Positions 14,101-26,100 of a DNA stretch of 64,000 bases are shown piece by piece. The position numbers were made by a program, and so were the translations under genes. A model generated the notes under the pieces. That model made no database searches. It had not been told where the DNA came from and was given only the letters and a program-made list of their open reading frames with translations. Position 1 is the first letter of the stretch, and each line of letters starts with the position of its first letter. Origin of the DNA: Trebouxia sp. TZW2008 (lineage: Eukaryota; Chlorophyta; Trebouxiophyceae; Trebouxiales; Trebouxiaceae); assembly GCA_002118135.1 (NCBI GenBank), contig BDIU01000274.1, positions 42,904 to 106,903 on the forward strand, in the 5' to 3' direction.

Positions 14101-17100
14101 ACTGCGCTCATGGCAGCATCTGCCTTTCCACTGGGGTCTGTGATCTGCCTGGGCACCCAGGCAGTAGCTGTGCTGTAGACGGTCAGTATCTCTGCAAACT
14201 TCTGTGTATGTCTGTGCTGTATGCAAGACTTAGCAGGACAACATAGTTCAGCTCCAAAGATTGAAGTTGGATGTCCCTTGAGCCACATCCCTCGCTTCCC
14301 ACCCTGCACTGCAAATCCTGTGGATTGATTGCTTGAGCATATTGGCTGTACACTGCCAAAAGTTCCTCTAGACAATCGCTGCTCTGACACTGTTGCTAAC
14401 TCTTCACTGGCAGAGCAAGTTGTAGCACCTCGTCAAAACCTTCGCATGTATGACTTGGTGCTGTGCTCTAACATCATCATCATCAAGTGATACATTTGAC
14501 AATGAGCAGCGTCTCTTTGAGGTGTTGCTGCAATGTCACAGCAAATGATTGTGCATGAGACGGATTTAGATTGCAAACACTTGTCATTGCCGGAACGTGG
14601 TCATATCTGCAATGGCAACAGTCATGCCGGTCAATTGCACAAAAGTGACCTTAGTGCGTAGCCTCGACAAAAATGTCGACGTGGTGCTGACAAGTGCTTG
14701 TGCTGTGCAGCTGATTGTGGCACTCAGCTCTGCAGTGACAATGTGTGTGCAAAGCTCAATAACAGCGGCGAGCCGTGTTTAAAGTCAGGTCGGCACTTGC
14801 ATCATCACTTGTTGACGACAATGCAGGACAACATTTTGAAAATTGGCCAGTCTCGCTTGCTAAGCTGAGCTTGCAACTTCCCCTTGCTTGACAACACATT
14901 GCTGGCATGTCTGACATTGGCTCACTTTTGCCTTAACCAGAGCTTCTGAAAGTGCGTTCAGGAATGATTGCAACATTAACATTTCTCTTTGTGCGTCGGC
15001 ATGAACATAGCTTGCCGAGAACATGCCGGTTTGGCAAGACACAATTTGTGGTGGTTACACCTAGCATTTGCTGAACAATGTATTGTCCTCACCATTGTCA
15101 ACGCTAATGCAGAGGACTGTAACTTCAATCTGGTGTGTGGGAGCTACCGTTACTGTTTTTATCCAAGCAACAATGGGTCCTTTTGTACATCAACAGGTGA
15201 ATGTTTCCCTCCTTGTGATCAAGCAGCTTGAGCACCAGCTGAGCATTATAAGATAGAGTCCACTGGCACCAACGGGTCTGTCGCTTTGTAATGACACAGC
15301 TAGCTCTGTCTTGGCCGCAGCCATTTGCCTTGGACAAAAAATCACCGCTATGCTTGGCTGCAGCTGTTTGCCTTGCGAGAAAAGGCCATGATGCTTTGAC
15401 TGCAGCTGTTTGCCATTGAGACAAAGTTGCCAGTTTTGTCTTAGCTGCAGTTATTTGCGTTTGAGAGGAAGTTGCTGTTGCGCTTTGGTTGCAGCTGTTT
15501 GTCTTTCAGACAAGAACCCATTGCTTTGGCTGCAGTTGCTCCCCTGTTGCCAGTGCTATTCCAGCTGTTACTTTGAGAGCATGATGTGGACCACTTGTGA
15601 TGTATCACTTGCAACTGTTTGCTATGAATTTTTCAGCTGTGCAGATGACTGCCAGCCTAAGCTAGACTTGTCACTTCTGTCTTGACTGCAGCCATGTGCC
15701 TTCATAACTCAGGCGCATTTGTGTTTCTGGTTGTCACACTGAAGTCATCAAGCTGAAAATTGACTATGCAGATGACTGCCAGCCTAGCGTGCAACTGTTG
15801 TTTGTAGCTTGGTTGGAGCTTTTCGCCTCCAAAAGTCAGTCGCAACTTCTTTCTTGGTTGTCACAAGGAAATCACCAAGTTGGCAAATGGCTGTGCAGAT
15901 GACTGCTACGCTGGGTTGCACTGCAACGCTGCCAGTAGATGCGCAGAGCCGTTAGCAGCAGGCGCCGCTTGCACTGAGAATGGTAAGCACAAAGCTTCGG
16001 TGTTTCCTTCTTGCAAGTCAGTAACGCTTTGAGATTGCAAGATAATGATACCATCGATGCTGTGTAAGCACCACGTGTACAGTGCATGTCTAGCTGAGGA
16101 ACCTCATCTTTGCAGTCATTTGCTGCCAAGACGCAAACTTGATCTTGTCAAGCCAAAGTGCATTTGAGCATGCTGCTATCAGATACACTCTGCATCCTTT
16201 TGATCAATCAATGACATTTTGACCCAACAGGAGGGTCAACAGACAATATTCACAATAACACAAACAACTTCAGCCATAGAGGACTGACATGAATCCGCTT
16301 TCTTGCAGTCATCGTCACATGAACCACATATAGTATAGCAGTATCCGCTTTCTTTTGTGACTGCTCTGTGTCCCTTGCATGCCCACGCTTCAAACCCATG
16401 TCCATGACCTTGCGCAATGGAGTCATTATGCATCAAATGTTCATGTCTGCTTCACATGATGAGCTCATGATACTGGCTTTGACTGTGCATGTTTGCTTCA
16501 TATGTTCACATTCCCTTTAGGTTTGACTGTGTGATATGCAGATGATTGTGCAACTGGTCTTGTGTGCGACGACCAGTCCGTTTGTGCTGTGGCTATTGCG
16601 ATCGGTGGCGCCTGTGAGGCCACAGGTATGCTTTTCAGTCTGAACCACTTGAGGATTGTTTGCAGTCTGAATGATGTAGCAGTATCTTTGCATTCTTGCA
16701 AAACTTGTCGTGACCCAAATTGGGAGAGTTAGCTTGCATTTTCCATTTCCCTGTGCCAATATCCTAAATTGTGCACAACATTTTGTCTTGCAGCTTGAAT
16801 TTAGCTCTTTGGACGCCGCACGCTATCTTGCTGACAATTGAACTGGCTTCACCCCTTGCTGCTTTCACCTGACCCGTGTTTTGTTCTTGCTTCTTCTTGC
16901 ATAGACCACCATGGGTGTACAGACTGTCACATCACTCCTTAATCAGCCTTACTGCCGTTAATTTGTACAGCTGAGCTACAGCCTGTTTAAATAAATCTGC
17001 TGGCCTGCTGTACACTGCCGTGTTTGCATAGCATCATGAGCAAAACTCGCAATATGTAGTGGACCAATCTAATGATGGGCATGAGTCAAGCATGATGCCG

Positions 17101-20100
17101 TGTGCTGCAGCTGATTGTGCCATACAAGCAACATGCAGCAGTGGACTGTGCGCTGAAGTGGCTTCAGGAATTGCTTGCTCTCAATCAGGTTAGGCTGTTT
17201 GCAATGACTGCTGCAAATCCGTTGAATTGCTTGCATACACCATGGGTTTTGGCAGAGACAGTGCATGCTTCTGCGTGCATTGAGCAGGTCCATACAATCT
17301 CACTAGCAAGCATGATCATGATCTTGATGATGAGCATCTGCAATGGCTTTGAAGGTTCCCAGCCATTCACCATCACATTGTGAACCAAAAAATTTCCCAG
17401 ATGATGGTGACAATGATGATGTCAACAAGACAGTTTAGATGTAGCTTGCGTGCGTAACTGTGCTCGTTGATGTGTGTAGACTGGCCTGGATTTTCTGAGC
17501 TGGAAATTGCGTACAAGCTGCAATGCAATGCCCTGATTTTGCTTCTTTAGCTGTCATTCCTGACTTGAAGTTTGATGGGTAGGCGAGCTGGTCATTCAGC
17601 CTGTGTGTGCGTGAGCAAGCAATTGTGAGTGCGTGCAACTGTAGCCTTGCTGACACTAAGAGAAGCTGCAGCCAACCTTGTAAGTATGTGCCAATGCAGA
17701 TGAATGCGGCAACGGCTTCATCTGCAGCAGTCTCTGGGGCAATTGCACTACGCCTGCTAAGTTCTTCCAGACGTGTGGCGATTCAGGTAAAGGCAGAAAT
17801 CCAAGTGTGCTGTTTTGCCATCAAGCATGCGATGTTGCTGGTCTTGGTTTCAGCTATAGCACTCAGCCTGCCTCAAGCTGATTGACACGTAGTCATTGCC
17901 ACTGTGTGGCATATACGATCAGCCATATTGACTGGCTCAAGCATGTACAATTCTCCTCCTTTGTCAACTCAACATTCACCTTGTCTGCAGATGACTGTGC
18001 CGGGACCTTTGGCTGTCATTACAACCATGTTTGCTACACTGAGAATGCAGATGGCCAGTACTGCTCAGCCTCAGGTATGCCCTGAAAGATGGGTTGGACT
18101 GCAACTGCGCTTCACGTTGTGGGCATCCTGCAAAGCTTGCAACAAAACAATGTCAGGACCTTGCAGCTGGTACCAAGACTGCACACGGCAGAGTTTGCGT
18201 GTCACACATCTCGCGCAGCAGCATGTGCCTTGATTGCTTGATAGCTCACTTCATCAATTCAAAGACACATCTCATGCAGCAGCATGTGCCACTTGCCTTG
18301 ATTGGTTGATAGCTCACTTCATCAGTTTACAGAGTGACTATTGACTGATGGGTGGCTTGACTGCTTGCTTTGGTTGAGCTTTGATCACTCTCGCGTCAAC
18401 ACCTATGCTGTTGCAGGGGATTGCAAAAGGACATCCAGGTGTGACATCGGCCAGACGTACAAATGCATCCCTCTGTCATCTGCTGGAGATTCATGTCAGG
18501 CAAATGGTATGTTTGTGCCTGTTCAACACTCCTGTAGACATTGTTCCCTTGTGCTGTTTTCCTCCTCAGGAGGCGTTTGCTGCTCTGCAATGCCCTGTTT
18601 TGAGACAATATGCATCACGGGGAGGATGCTGCACAAGCGCGTGCAGCATGTCATGCTGAAGAGCAGGCAATATGCATTGCCTGTTGCACCTGCCCTTTCT
18701 CAGCCCAGCCTATCCGTAGCATCCCTGCCATTTGCTGTGCCAACGTCAGAAAATGTCATGCTGTGCAATTAGCTGTTGCAGCGACCAAAGAAAGAGTATG
18801 TGCGCTGCAGATGAATGTGAAGTTGATCTGGTCTGTAACTCTGATGACGTGTGCGCTGACGGCGTCATGACAGGCGCCAGCTGTAACGCTACCGGTAAGC
18901 AGCATGCTGTAGCACTATAGCAAATGCTGATGTCACACTGGCAAAGCATTCCACAGTTGCCCACAGTCTTGATGTCTTCTGAGATGTTCAGGGTCAGCAG
19001 CTTAGAATGCTGATTCCATTTGGGATCCCTGACTTCATCACTGCAGCGCACTTTGCAGCACTTCTCCACAATATGATTCAGGCCATGTTGACAATTTCTG
19101 TGTGGGTTTATGTGTGAATGCATGCCATCTACATACTCAAACAAAGACTCAAGCACCAAGATGTGTGTGTCTGTGCATGTGCAGCTGACTGCATGATTGG
19201 CGACTACTGTGATGGTGGGGATTGTGTAGCAGGGGCTCGCAACGCTCCTTGCACCTCAACAGGCAAGAACAGCACTTCTCAAATGCTTACTTGCACTGTC
19301 GTTTACAGTTCACTCATGCATGCATGCATGCAAGCATACATTCACTGGCTTCTGACTTGTGCCAAGCTATGGAAGTGCATACAGTAGTCGCCATCTTTGC
19401 TCCTACATACAGTGCAAGCTTGATGCTTGGTTGTGCACTTACTTCAGACAAGGCATGTCTTGCACACAGATGCTTCTGTAGGACACTGTAGTCCAAGCAT
19501 GCAATCCTAAATGCCTGCACGCTGTAGCTGTCAATGCCTTCTCTTTTGAAACGCTGCACAGGCAGCGGTCTTCTGTGTTCTGTGATTGTCTTCTGTTTGT
19601 TTGTGCTTGTTACTGTTTACTTTTGATTGGCATCTGGCATATACAAGACAGCTGATGTGGTCTTGAGCGTCTGCAGAGTATTGTGGCAACGGCTTCACCT
19701 GCAGCTCCACCAACACATGCCAGGTGCCTCGTCAGCTCTACACAACGTGCAACACGACAGGTACACTTTGCACTGCTAAATTTGCAAACCCAAAATGCCC
19801 ATCATGCATTTTGTCAGCTCTACACAATGTGCAACATGACAGGTACACTTTCCACTGCTAAACTTGCAAACCTAAAGTGCCCATCATGCATTGTGTCAGC
19901 TTTACACAATGTGCAACAGAACAGGTACACTTTGCACTGCTAACATTGCAAACTCAAAGTGCCCATCATGCATTTTGTCAGCTCCACACAATGTGCAACA
20001 CGACAGGTATATTCTGCACTGCTAAATTTGCAAACCTAAAGTGCCCATCATGCATTTTGTCAGCTCTACACAATGTGCAGCATGACAGATTATTCTGCAC

Positions 20101-23100
20101 TGCTAAATTTGCAAATCCAAAGTGCCCATCATGCATTTTGTCAGCTCCACATAATGTGCAACAGAACAGGTACGTTTTGCACTGCTAATGTTGCAAACTC
20201 AAAGTGCCCATCATGCATTTTGTCGGCTCTACACAATATGCAACATAACAGGTATGCTCTGCACTGCTAAGCTTGTACACCTACAATGCTGGTCACGCAA
20301 TATGCCACGACTGCAAAACTGCTGCGATTTTGTTACTGTGAAGTCTGCAGCAACATGACCCTAATGCAATCCTCACTGGTGCATGTCTATACATATTTAC
20401 ACATGCATCAAGCAAAGAGCGCATTCTGTTGCTGGCATGTGAGATTGCTCACAATGAAGCATAATGAGCATTGAACTGCATTAGTCCATACTGCATGCCA
20501 GCTGCTTCTTTCTCGAAGCAGTCAGTTGCTGTGTGCCCCTGAGCAGTCAACAATGGAACCATGCGGCCTTTGTTGAGTTTGTACACTTGGACTGACTTGC
20601 TATGCATTGTGTGCTGCAGCGGATTGTGCCTACCCTTACACATGTGCAGACAATGATGGGGGATATGACCCAATTTCAGGGTCTTTTGCCTATTCGGTCA
20701 GGGCTTGTGGAGTCGCACGCCCTGACGGCGAATTCTGCATCGAATCTGGCAAGCTTGCTCTTCCTGTAAACAGTGTTTGCGGATGCGGATCCGACAAACT
20801 TACTGATACATCACATAATAATTGGAAGCATGTATCAGGCAGTTGCCTGCTTGCAAGCTCATTGTGACAGAAAACAGTGTTTGAGAATGCAGATCAGGCA
20901 AACTTGTTGAAATAGTTTACATGTTCAAAAGCACGAATCAGGCAAGCTTGCTGTGACAGCAAACAAGGTTTGAGCATGATTTGTTTAAGTTTGCTGAAAC
21001 AGTCAACAATGTTTGAGCAAATAAGTCAGGCCAGGTTGCTGAAAGAGAGAACCACACTTGAATGCACGTCCTTCATTATTTGACATGTTTTTGCTTCAGC
21101 TATGGATATTCTTTGAGGACAACTTACTTGTGCCTGCCAAAATGCTGGAGATTTCCAGCTTGGCCAATTCCTGTTTTGCTTATTGATTCTGCATCATTGC
21201 CACTTGTACTGCGAAGGAAATCGGCACATGCCCCTTGTGATGTCGTTGACACCCCTGGAAAGCATTTCTCTTTTGTGCAGATGATTGCAGCAGAATTTTA
21301 GAGTGCAACTCCAATTTTGCCTCTTGAAAACTGCATCGTTCCCATGTCTCACTATAAACGAGTTCAGCATATGCCGTGTCCTTCTCCTTTGCACTGCTGA
21401 AAGCTGCTTGTTTTGTGCAGATGAGTGCAGCAGGGTATCAGTGTGCAATTCTAATTTCGATTGTGCTCCAACTGTTTCTGCTGGAGAGCAGTGTGGATTC
21501 ACAGGTACAGTGACTTATCGTTCACATCACTACTGACAGACTTTGTTTCACAGCCATGGACAGGACACTACACGCCTGCTTACACTGTCTTGCATCAGTG
21601 GCGGTGTGCTTCTCTTGTTTCTGCTGAAGAGCGGGTTCACTTCACAAGTACCATGGCCCACCACAGACACTACCGCAGTACTAGTTACATTGCCACAGCA
21701 TTGCACGTTTGCTTTCACTGTCTTGCATCAGTAGCAGCATCTACTACTTGCCACAAATGCAAGTTGCAAAGCAGAATGCAAACATCTTCCGCATTGTCAA
21801 TTGTGTGGTTGCTTCATGGTGTCTGCAAACACATGTTGTTCCTAATGTCAGCATGCCTCTGCGTATATCCTGACCCATATATGCATTCTATATACTCATG
21901 TACATATCCTATGTATTCATGTGTACATCATTAGTCATCTTGACGCTTGTGGTGTTGACACATTCAATGTCTGATACCTGCAGCGGACTGTGGTGATCGC
22001 CTTGTATGCAACTCAGATTCCGTCTGTGCCGTTGGACTAGCAGTTGGTGCTGCATGCAACTCCTCAGGTCACTTCCTTGTCTGGCATGCTTAGACTCTAA
22101 CATGTGACACGTACCTTCAATGTTTCCATTCTTGGTGAGCAGTGATTACCGCTTGCACTGAAGATCACACATGTCCCTAGTGCTATTTCAAAGCTTTGCA
22201 TCTTCCTTGGAACTGCTTTGTTTGTGAGGCTGCTGCACACATGTACAGACGCGCTTTCTGGGCTGCATTTGATTCTGTGTCTATGCCAACAGAATGCTGG
22301 ACTGTTTTTGCACTGCTATTGCAGCTGTTTATGTGCTGCAGAATTGCTGTTTCAACACCTTGCAATGCATTTGCTGCTTTTTCTATGCTCACAGATTGCC
22401 GCTTTGATGTTGCTTTCTTCCTGCAGCTGACTGTGTGCTTGACAACCATTGTGTTGACATCTTTCATTGCATTTGCCACTGATTCTATGCTCAACGATTG
22501 TCATCCTGACTTTGTTTTGCCTGCAGCTGACTGTATTCTGGACGACCGCTGTGTTGATGGCGCATGTGCAGTCGGACTTGCTACAGGCTCACAGTGTACT
22601 ACAGCAGGTCAGCAGCTTAGCACCATACTGTAAACTGTTGACATTTAGCGCCACATTCAGAGACCCAACAGGAGCCGCTCCAGGACACCATTGATATGCA
22701 TGTGTTGCACACTGGCTGTCCACCCTAAGCATACATGCACTCACGCTGATAACTGGACTGCATTTGGACACAGCTTGCTGCATACTCGGATCTGACAATA
22801 TGATTGCATGGCTTGTGTCAATGCTGAGCATTTTGTGGAGAACTAAATTGAAAAGCTGTGATTGCCAAAGCATGTGCTGCTCTTGTGTCTGCTTGGTACG
22901 TCTGCACTTCTTGCACAGGCAGATAGCTTTGAGAACATTAGCACATACTCATGCGGCAAACTCAAGCCCCCACAAGGTCCATGCATGTGCAGATGACTGT
23001 GGCAACGGGCTTGCTTGCAACTTCAATGATACCTGCCAGGTGCCAATTCCATATGGGGCAAACTGTACTGCATCAGGTGCGTTCATCGCTTTTCTGCAGT

Positions 23101-26100
23101 TAGGCTGAGAGCTGTAGCACTCAGCTCAAGTCGCATTGCCATGGGTTGCTACTTCACTGGCACCAGAATCATGTATGTCATGTAAAACTTGTTTGTGACG
23201 AAATGGATGTATCTCTTTGCTGCATCATGATTCTAATTCTGCTACACACGCAGATCAGTAGATTACACAAGGTGTTTGACGCATGCGCAGATGAAGTCAT
23301 ATGCCAATGCACTAAATTCTGCTGCATTGCTGCAGTCGACTGTACTAAGCCATGTTTGTGCTGCGCTGTACTTATGCATAATGCACGTGCATCTGAAGGT
23401 GGATGTTGTTGCCTTAACTTCTGCTTCTGCCCTGCAGTTGACTGCACTGAGCCATTGGCATGCTCTATCTCCCAAGACTACATATGCGTGCCGCCAAATT
23501 TGGTGGGTGAAAATTGTGCTGGAACAGGTGAGCTGACAGACGTGTACATGACATAAATATGCATATCATTTGGGCCCACAGGTCTTGCTAGGTATGCATA
23601 GTCACCAAGCAATTGTCTTTGAGCAACCTAGTCTCTTTACGTGCTGAATCACTTCTGATGCACTGCTCAAAGCTGTGACTAATTGCAGTATAGCATCAGC
23701 AATGACAGACCATGTACATGTGAAGTGCAAAGTCACAGCTTCCAGATTGACAGATGCTAGGCCAGTCTCAAGTGCATTCACTTTTGTTCAGCTGACAGAC
23801 CCTATGCACTTGAGACTTTGACATATCTCATGTGACTTCACGCTTGCCATGCTTACTCCTGGTGAGTGTCAGAGGGAGTTGCTGTGAAACAGCTGTCAGA
23901 CCTATAACTTGCCATGCATACTCATCTGCAAGATGTGCAACATCCCTGTCACCATGCACGCTCCTGGTGAGTGTCAGAGGGAACTGCTGTGAAGCAGCTC
24001 TCAAATCTGTAGCTTTAGATTGATGAGTGATCATCATCAGCCACTGAAACTCAATGCTTTGACTGAGGTCCAGTTTGTGTGGCAGGTGACTGTCAGAGGG
24101 ATCTGGTTTGCAACAGCTGTGACTTCTAGAGCGTTAGATTGATGGATGTTCATGATCAACCACTGAAACTCAATGCTCTGACTGAGGCTCAGTTGTGTGG
24201 CAGGTGACTGTCAGAGGGATCTGGTGTGCAACAGCACCCATGCTTGTAACACCCCGGTGCCCGCTGGGGGCCAGTGCATCACTCTTGGTGAGCAACAGCT
24301 CAGAACTTGCACTACATCACCATTGTTGAGCATTCTCACAAAATCAACATCAACACTACTGTTGAGCATTCCATACCAGATCAATATCACAACACTCATG
24401 TCCTCAGTGGCGTGCCTAAGCCTGCCGGGGGTCAATGCATCGCTCTTGGTAAGCAGGCTATCCAATCTTGCATCATTGCATACGGAATCAGTGCGTTACT
24501 ATTTGTAAGCAGGCCTCCACAAGTTGCGTTGTAGCACTGTGTATGAGATTGATGCGTTGCACTGAGGTAAGTATCACATTCTGAATTGCCTCTTCAACCT
24601 ACTGTTTTGCGTTTTCACTGAAGCACTGAACGCTATGCAATAGCCTGAGCAAGCAGTCACGGCACTCAAAGCAGATGCAGAAGTCAATCCCTTATGCTAG
24701 AAAAGCCTGATCAGATTAGCAGTCAGCTGTGCAAAAATCATCTTGAGCCCAAAGCACATCAGGCAGCACATTCTTTGTGTGGACCTGCCTCAACTAACCG
24801 CAGTAAGGCGTACACTGAGTCCACGGTCTGTTTGCAGATGATTGTGCAGAGGATCTGGTGTGCGACCATGAGGGCGTATGTGCAGTGGGTCAGGCTGTGG
24901 GTTCACCATGTACACTTACTGGTAAGCACGACACACTGTGAATGCTGCAGAAAGCATGCAGCGCTGTCTTCCCAGTCTGCATCAACTGGTTTTGCACTGC
25001 AGCAAGTACAAGGCTGTGATTTGGGCAGCGCTTTTGCCCCTGCTCTGCAGTCTGTCCCGTACATGTCAGCATATGTGAGGCTGCAGTTTCAGCGCCGTTC
25101 ATATTCCTCTGCATGTTGACTCCGACACCATTGCTGAGAGGCATAAGCTGGCCTACTGCATATGCATGGCATGCTAGACATGCAGTCAAATGCTGTCAAT
25201 GTATCCAAGCTGTGCTGTATTTTGCTGCTGCAGCTGACTGTGTGCGTCAGAGCCGGTTCTCCTTGAAGATCTGTGTTGCAGTTGCTAATGATGCTATTGA
25301 CAGTGTATGGCCGTTTTCAAGCTGAAGATTGAAGCTGTGTTGTGTGTGATGCTGCAGCCGATTGTGCGTGTCAGAGCCGGTGCTCCTCAACCATCTGCAC
25401 AGCAGTTGCTGATGATGCTGTTGACAGTGTATGGCCGTTTTCAAGCTGAAGATTGAAGCTGTGTTGTGTGTGGTGCTGCAGCTGATGTGTGTGTCAGAGG
25501 CGGTGCTCCTCAACCATCTGCACAGCAGTTGCTGATGATGCTGTTGACAGTGCATGGCCATGTTCGAGCTGAGGATTTAAGCTGTGTTGTGTGTGCTGTT
25601 GCGGCCGACTGTGTGCGTCAGAGCCGGTGCTCCTCAAACATCTGTGCTGCAGTTGCTGACGATGCTGTTAACAGTGCATGGCCACGTTCGAGCTGAGGAT
25701 TTAAGCTGTGTTGTGTGTGCTGTTGCAGCCGACTGTGTGCGTCAGAGCCGGTGCTCCTCAAGTGTGTGCCTTGCAGTTGCTGATGGTTCTTCCTGCACAG
25801 ACACAGGTCAGCCCTCATGCAGTGACTTGTCAAACATGATAGTCAACATGCAGAACACAAAATGCATCATACAGGTATCTTGCATTGTCAGTAACTCAAA
25901 TGGAGAAAGGGCAGACAAATTCCGCCACACATGTTGCAGCATGTCATTGAAACAGTGTTTGCTTATCATGTTGTTTGTGGCTAGTACACATGGTGACACG
26001 CTCTTGCAGTTTCTAAAGTTTGCTTGTGTGGGTTCCTTTGAAAGATGTTGTGGAAGACTGCATGCAGCTAAATCTGCTGTATCAACAATATGCTCGCAAT

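Larger units (their letters stand above)
12950..19262 (+). other. Cys modules, exons 15-28
   Basis: Exons at 12950-13036, 13305-13427, 13711-13788, 14098-14181, 14711-14788, 15113-15196, 15899-15982, 16542-16625, 17111-17188, 17700-17786, 17991-18074, 18417-18506, 18811-18894 and 19185-19262. Each begins with a D/A/E/G-D/E-C triplet straight after the acceptor and ends T/S/N-G at the donor, for example 16542: DDCATGLVCDDQSVC. The last uses a GC donor at 19263. Lengths of 78, 84, 87, 90 or 123 nt all keep phase 1-1. Confidence 0.82.

Noticed and set aside
24086..24130. GDCQRDLVCNSCDF as an additional module exon
   Set aside because: Correct acceptor but in-frame stop and no donor; it is a tandem copy of the exon 36 start.
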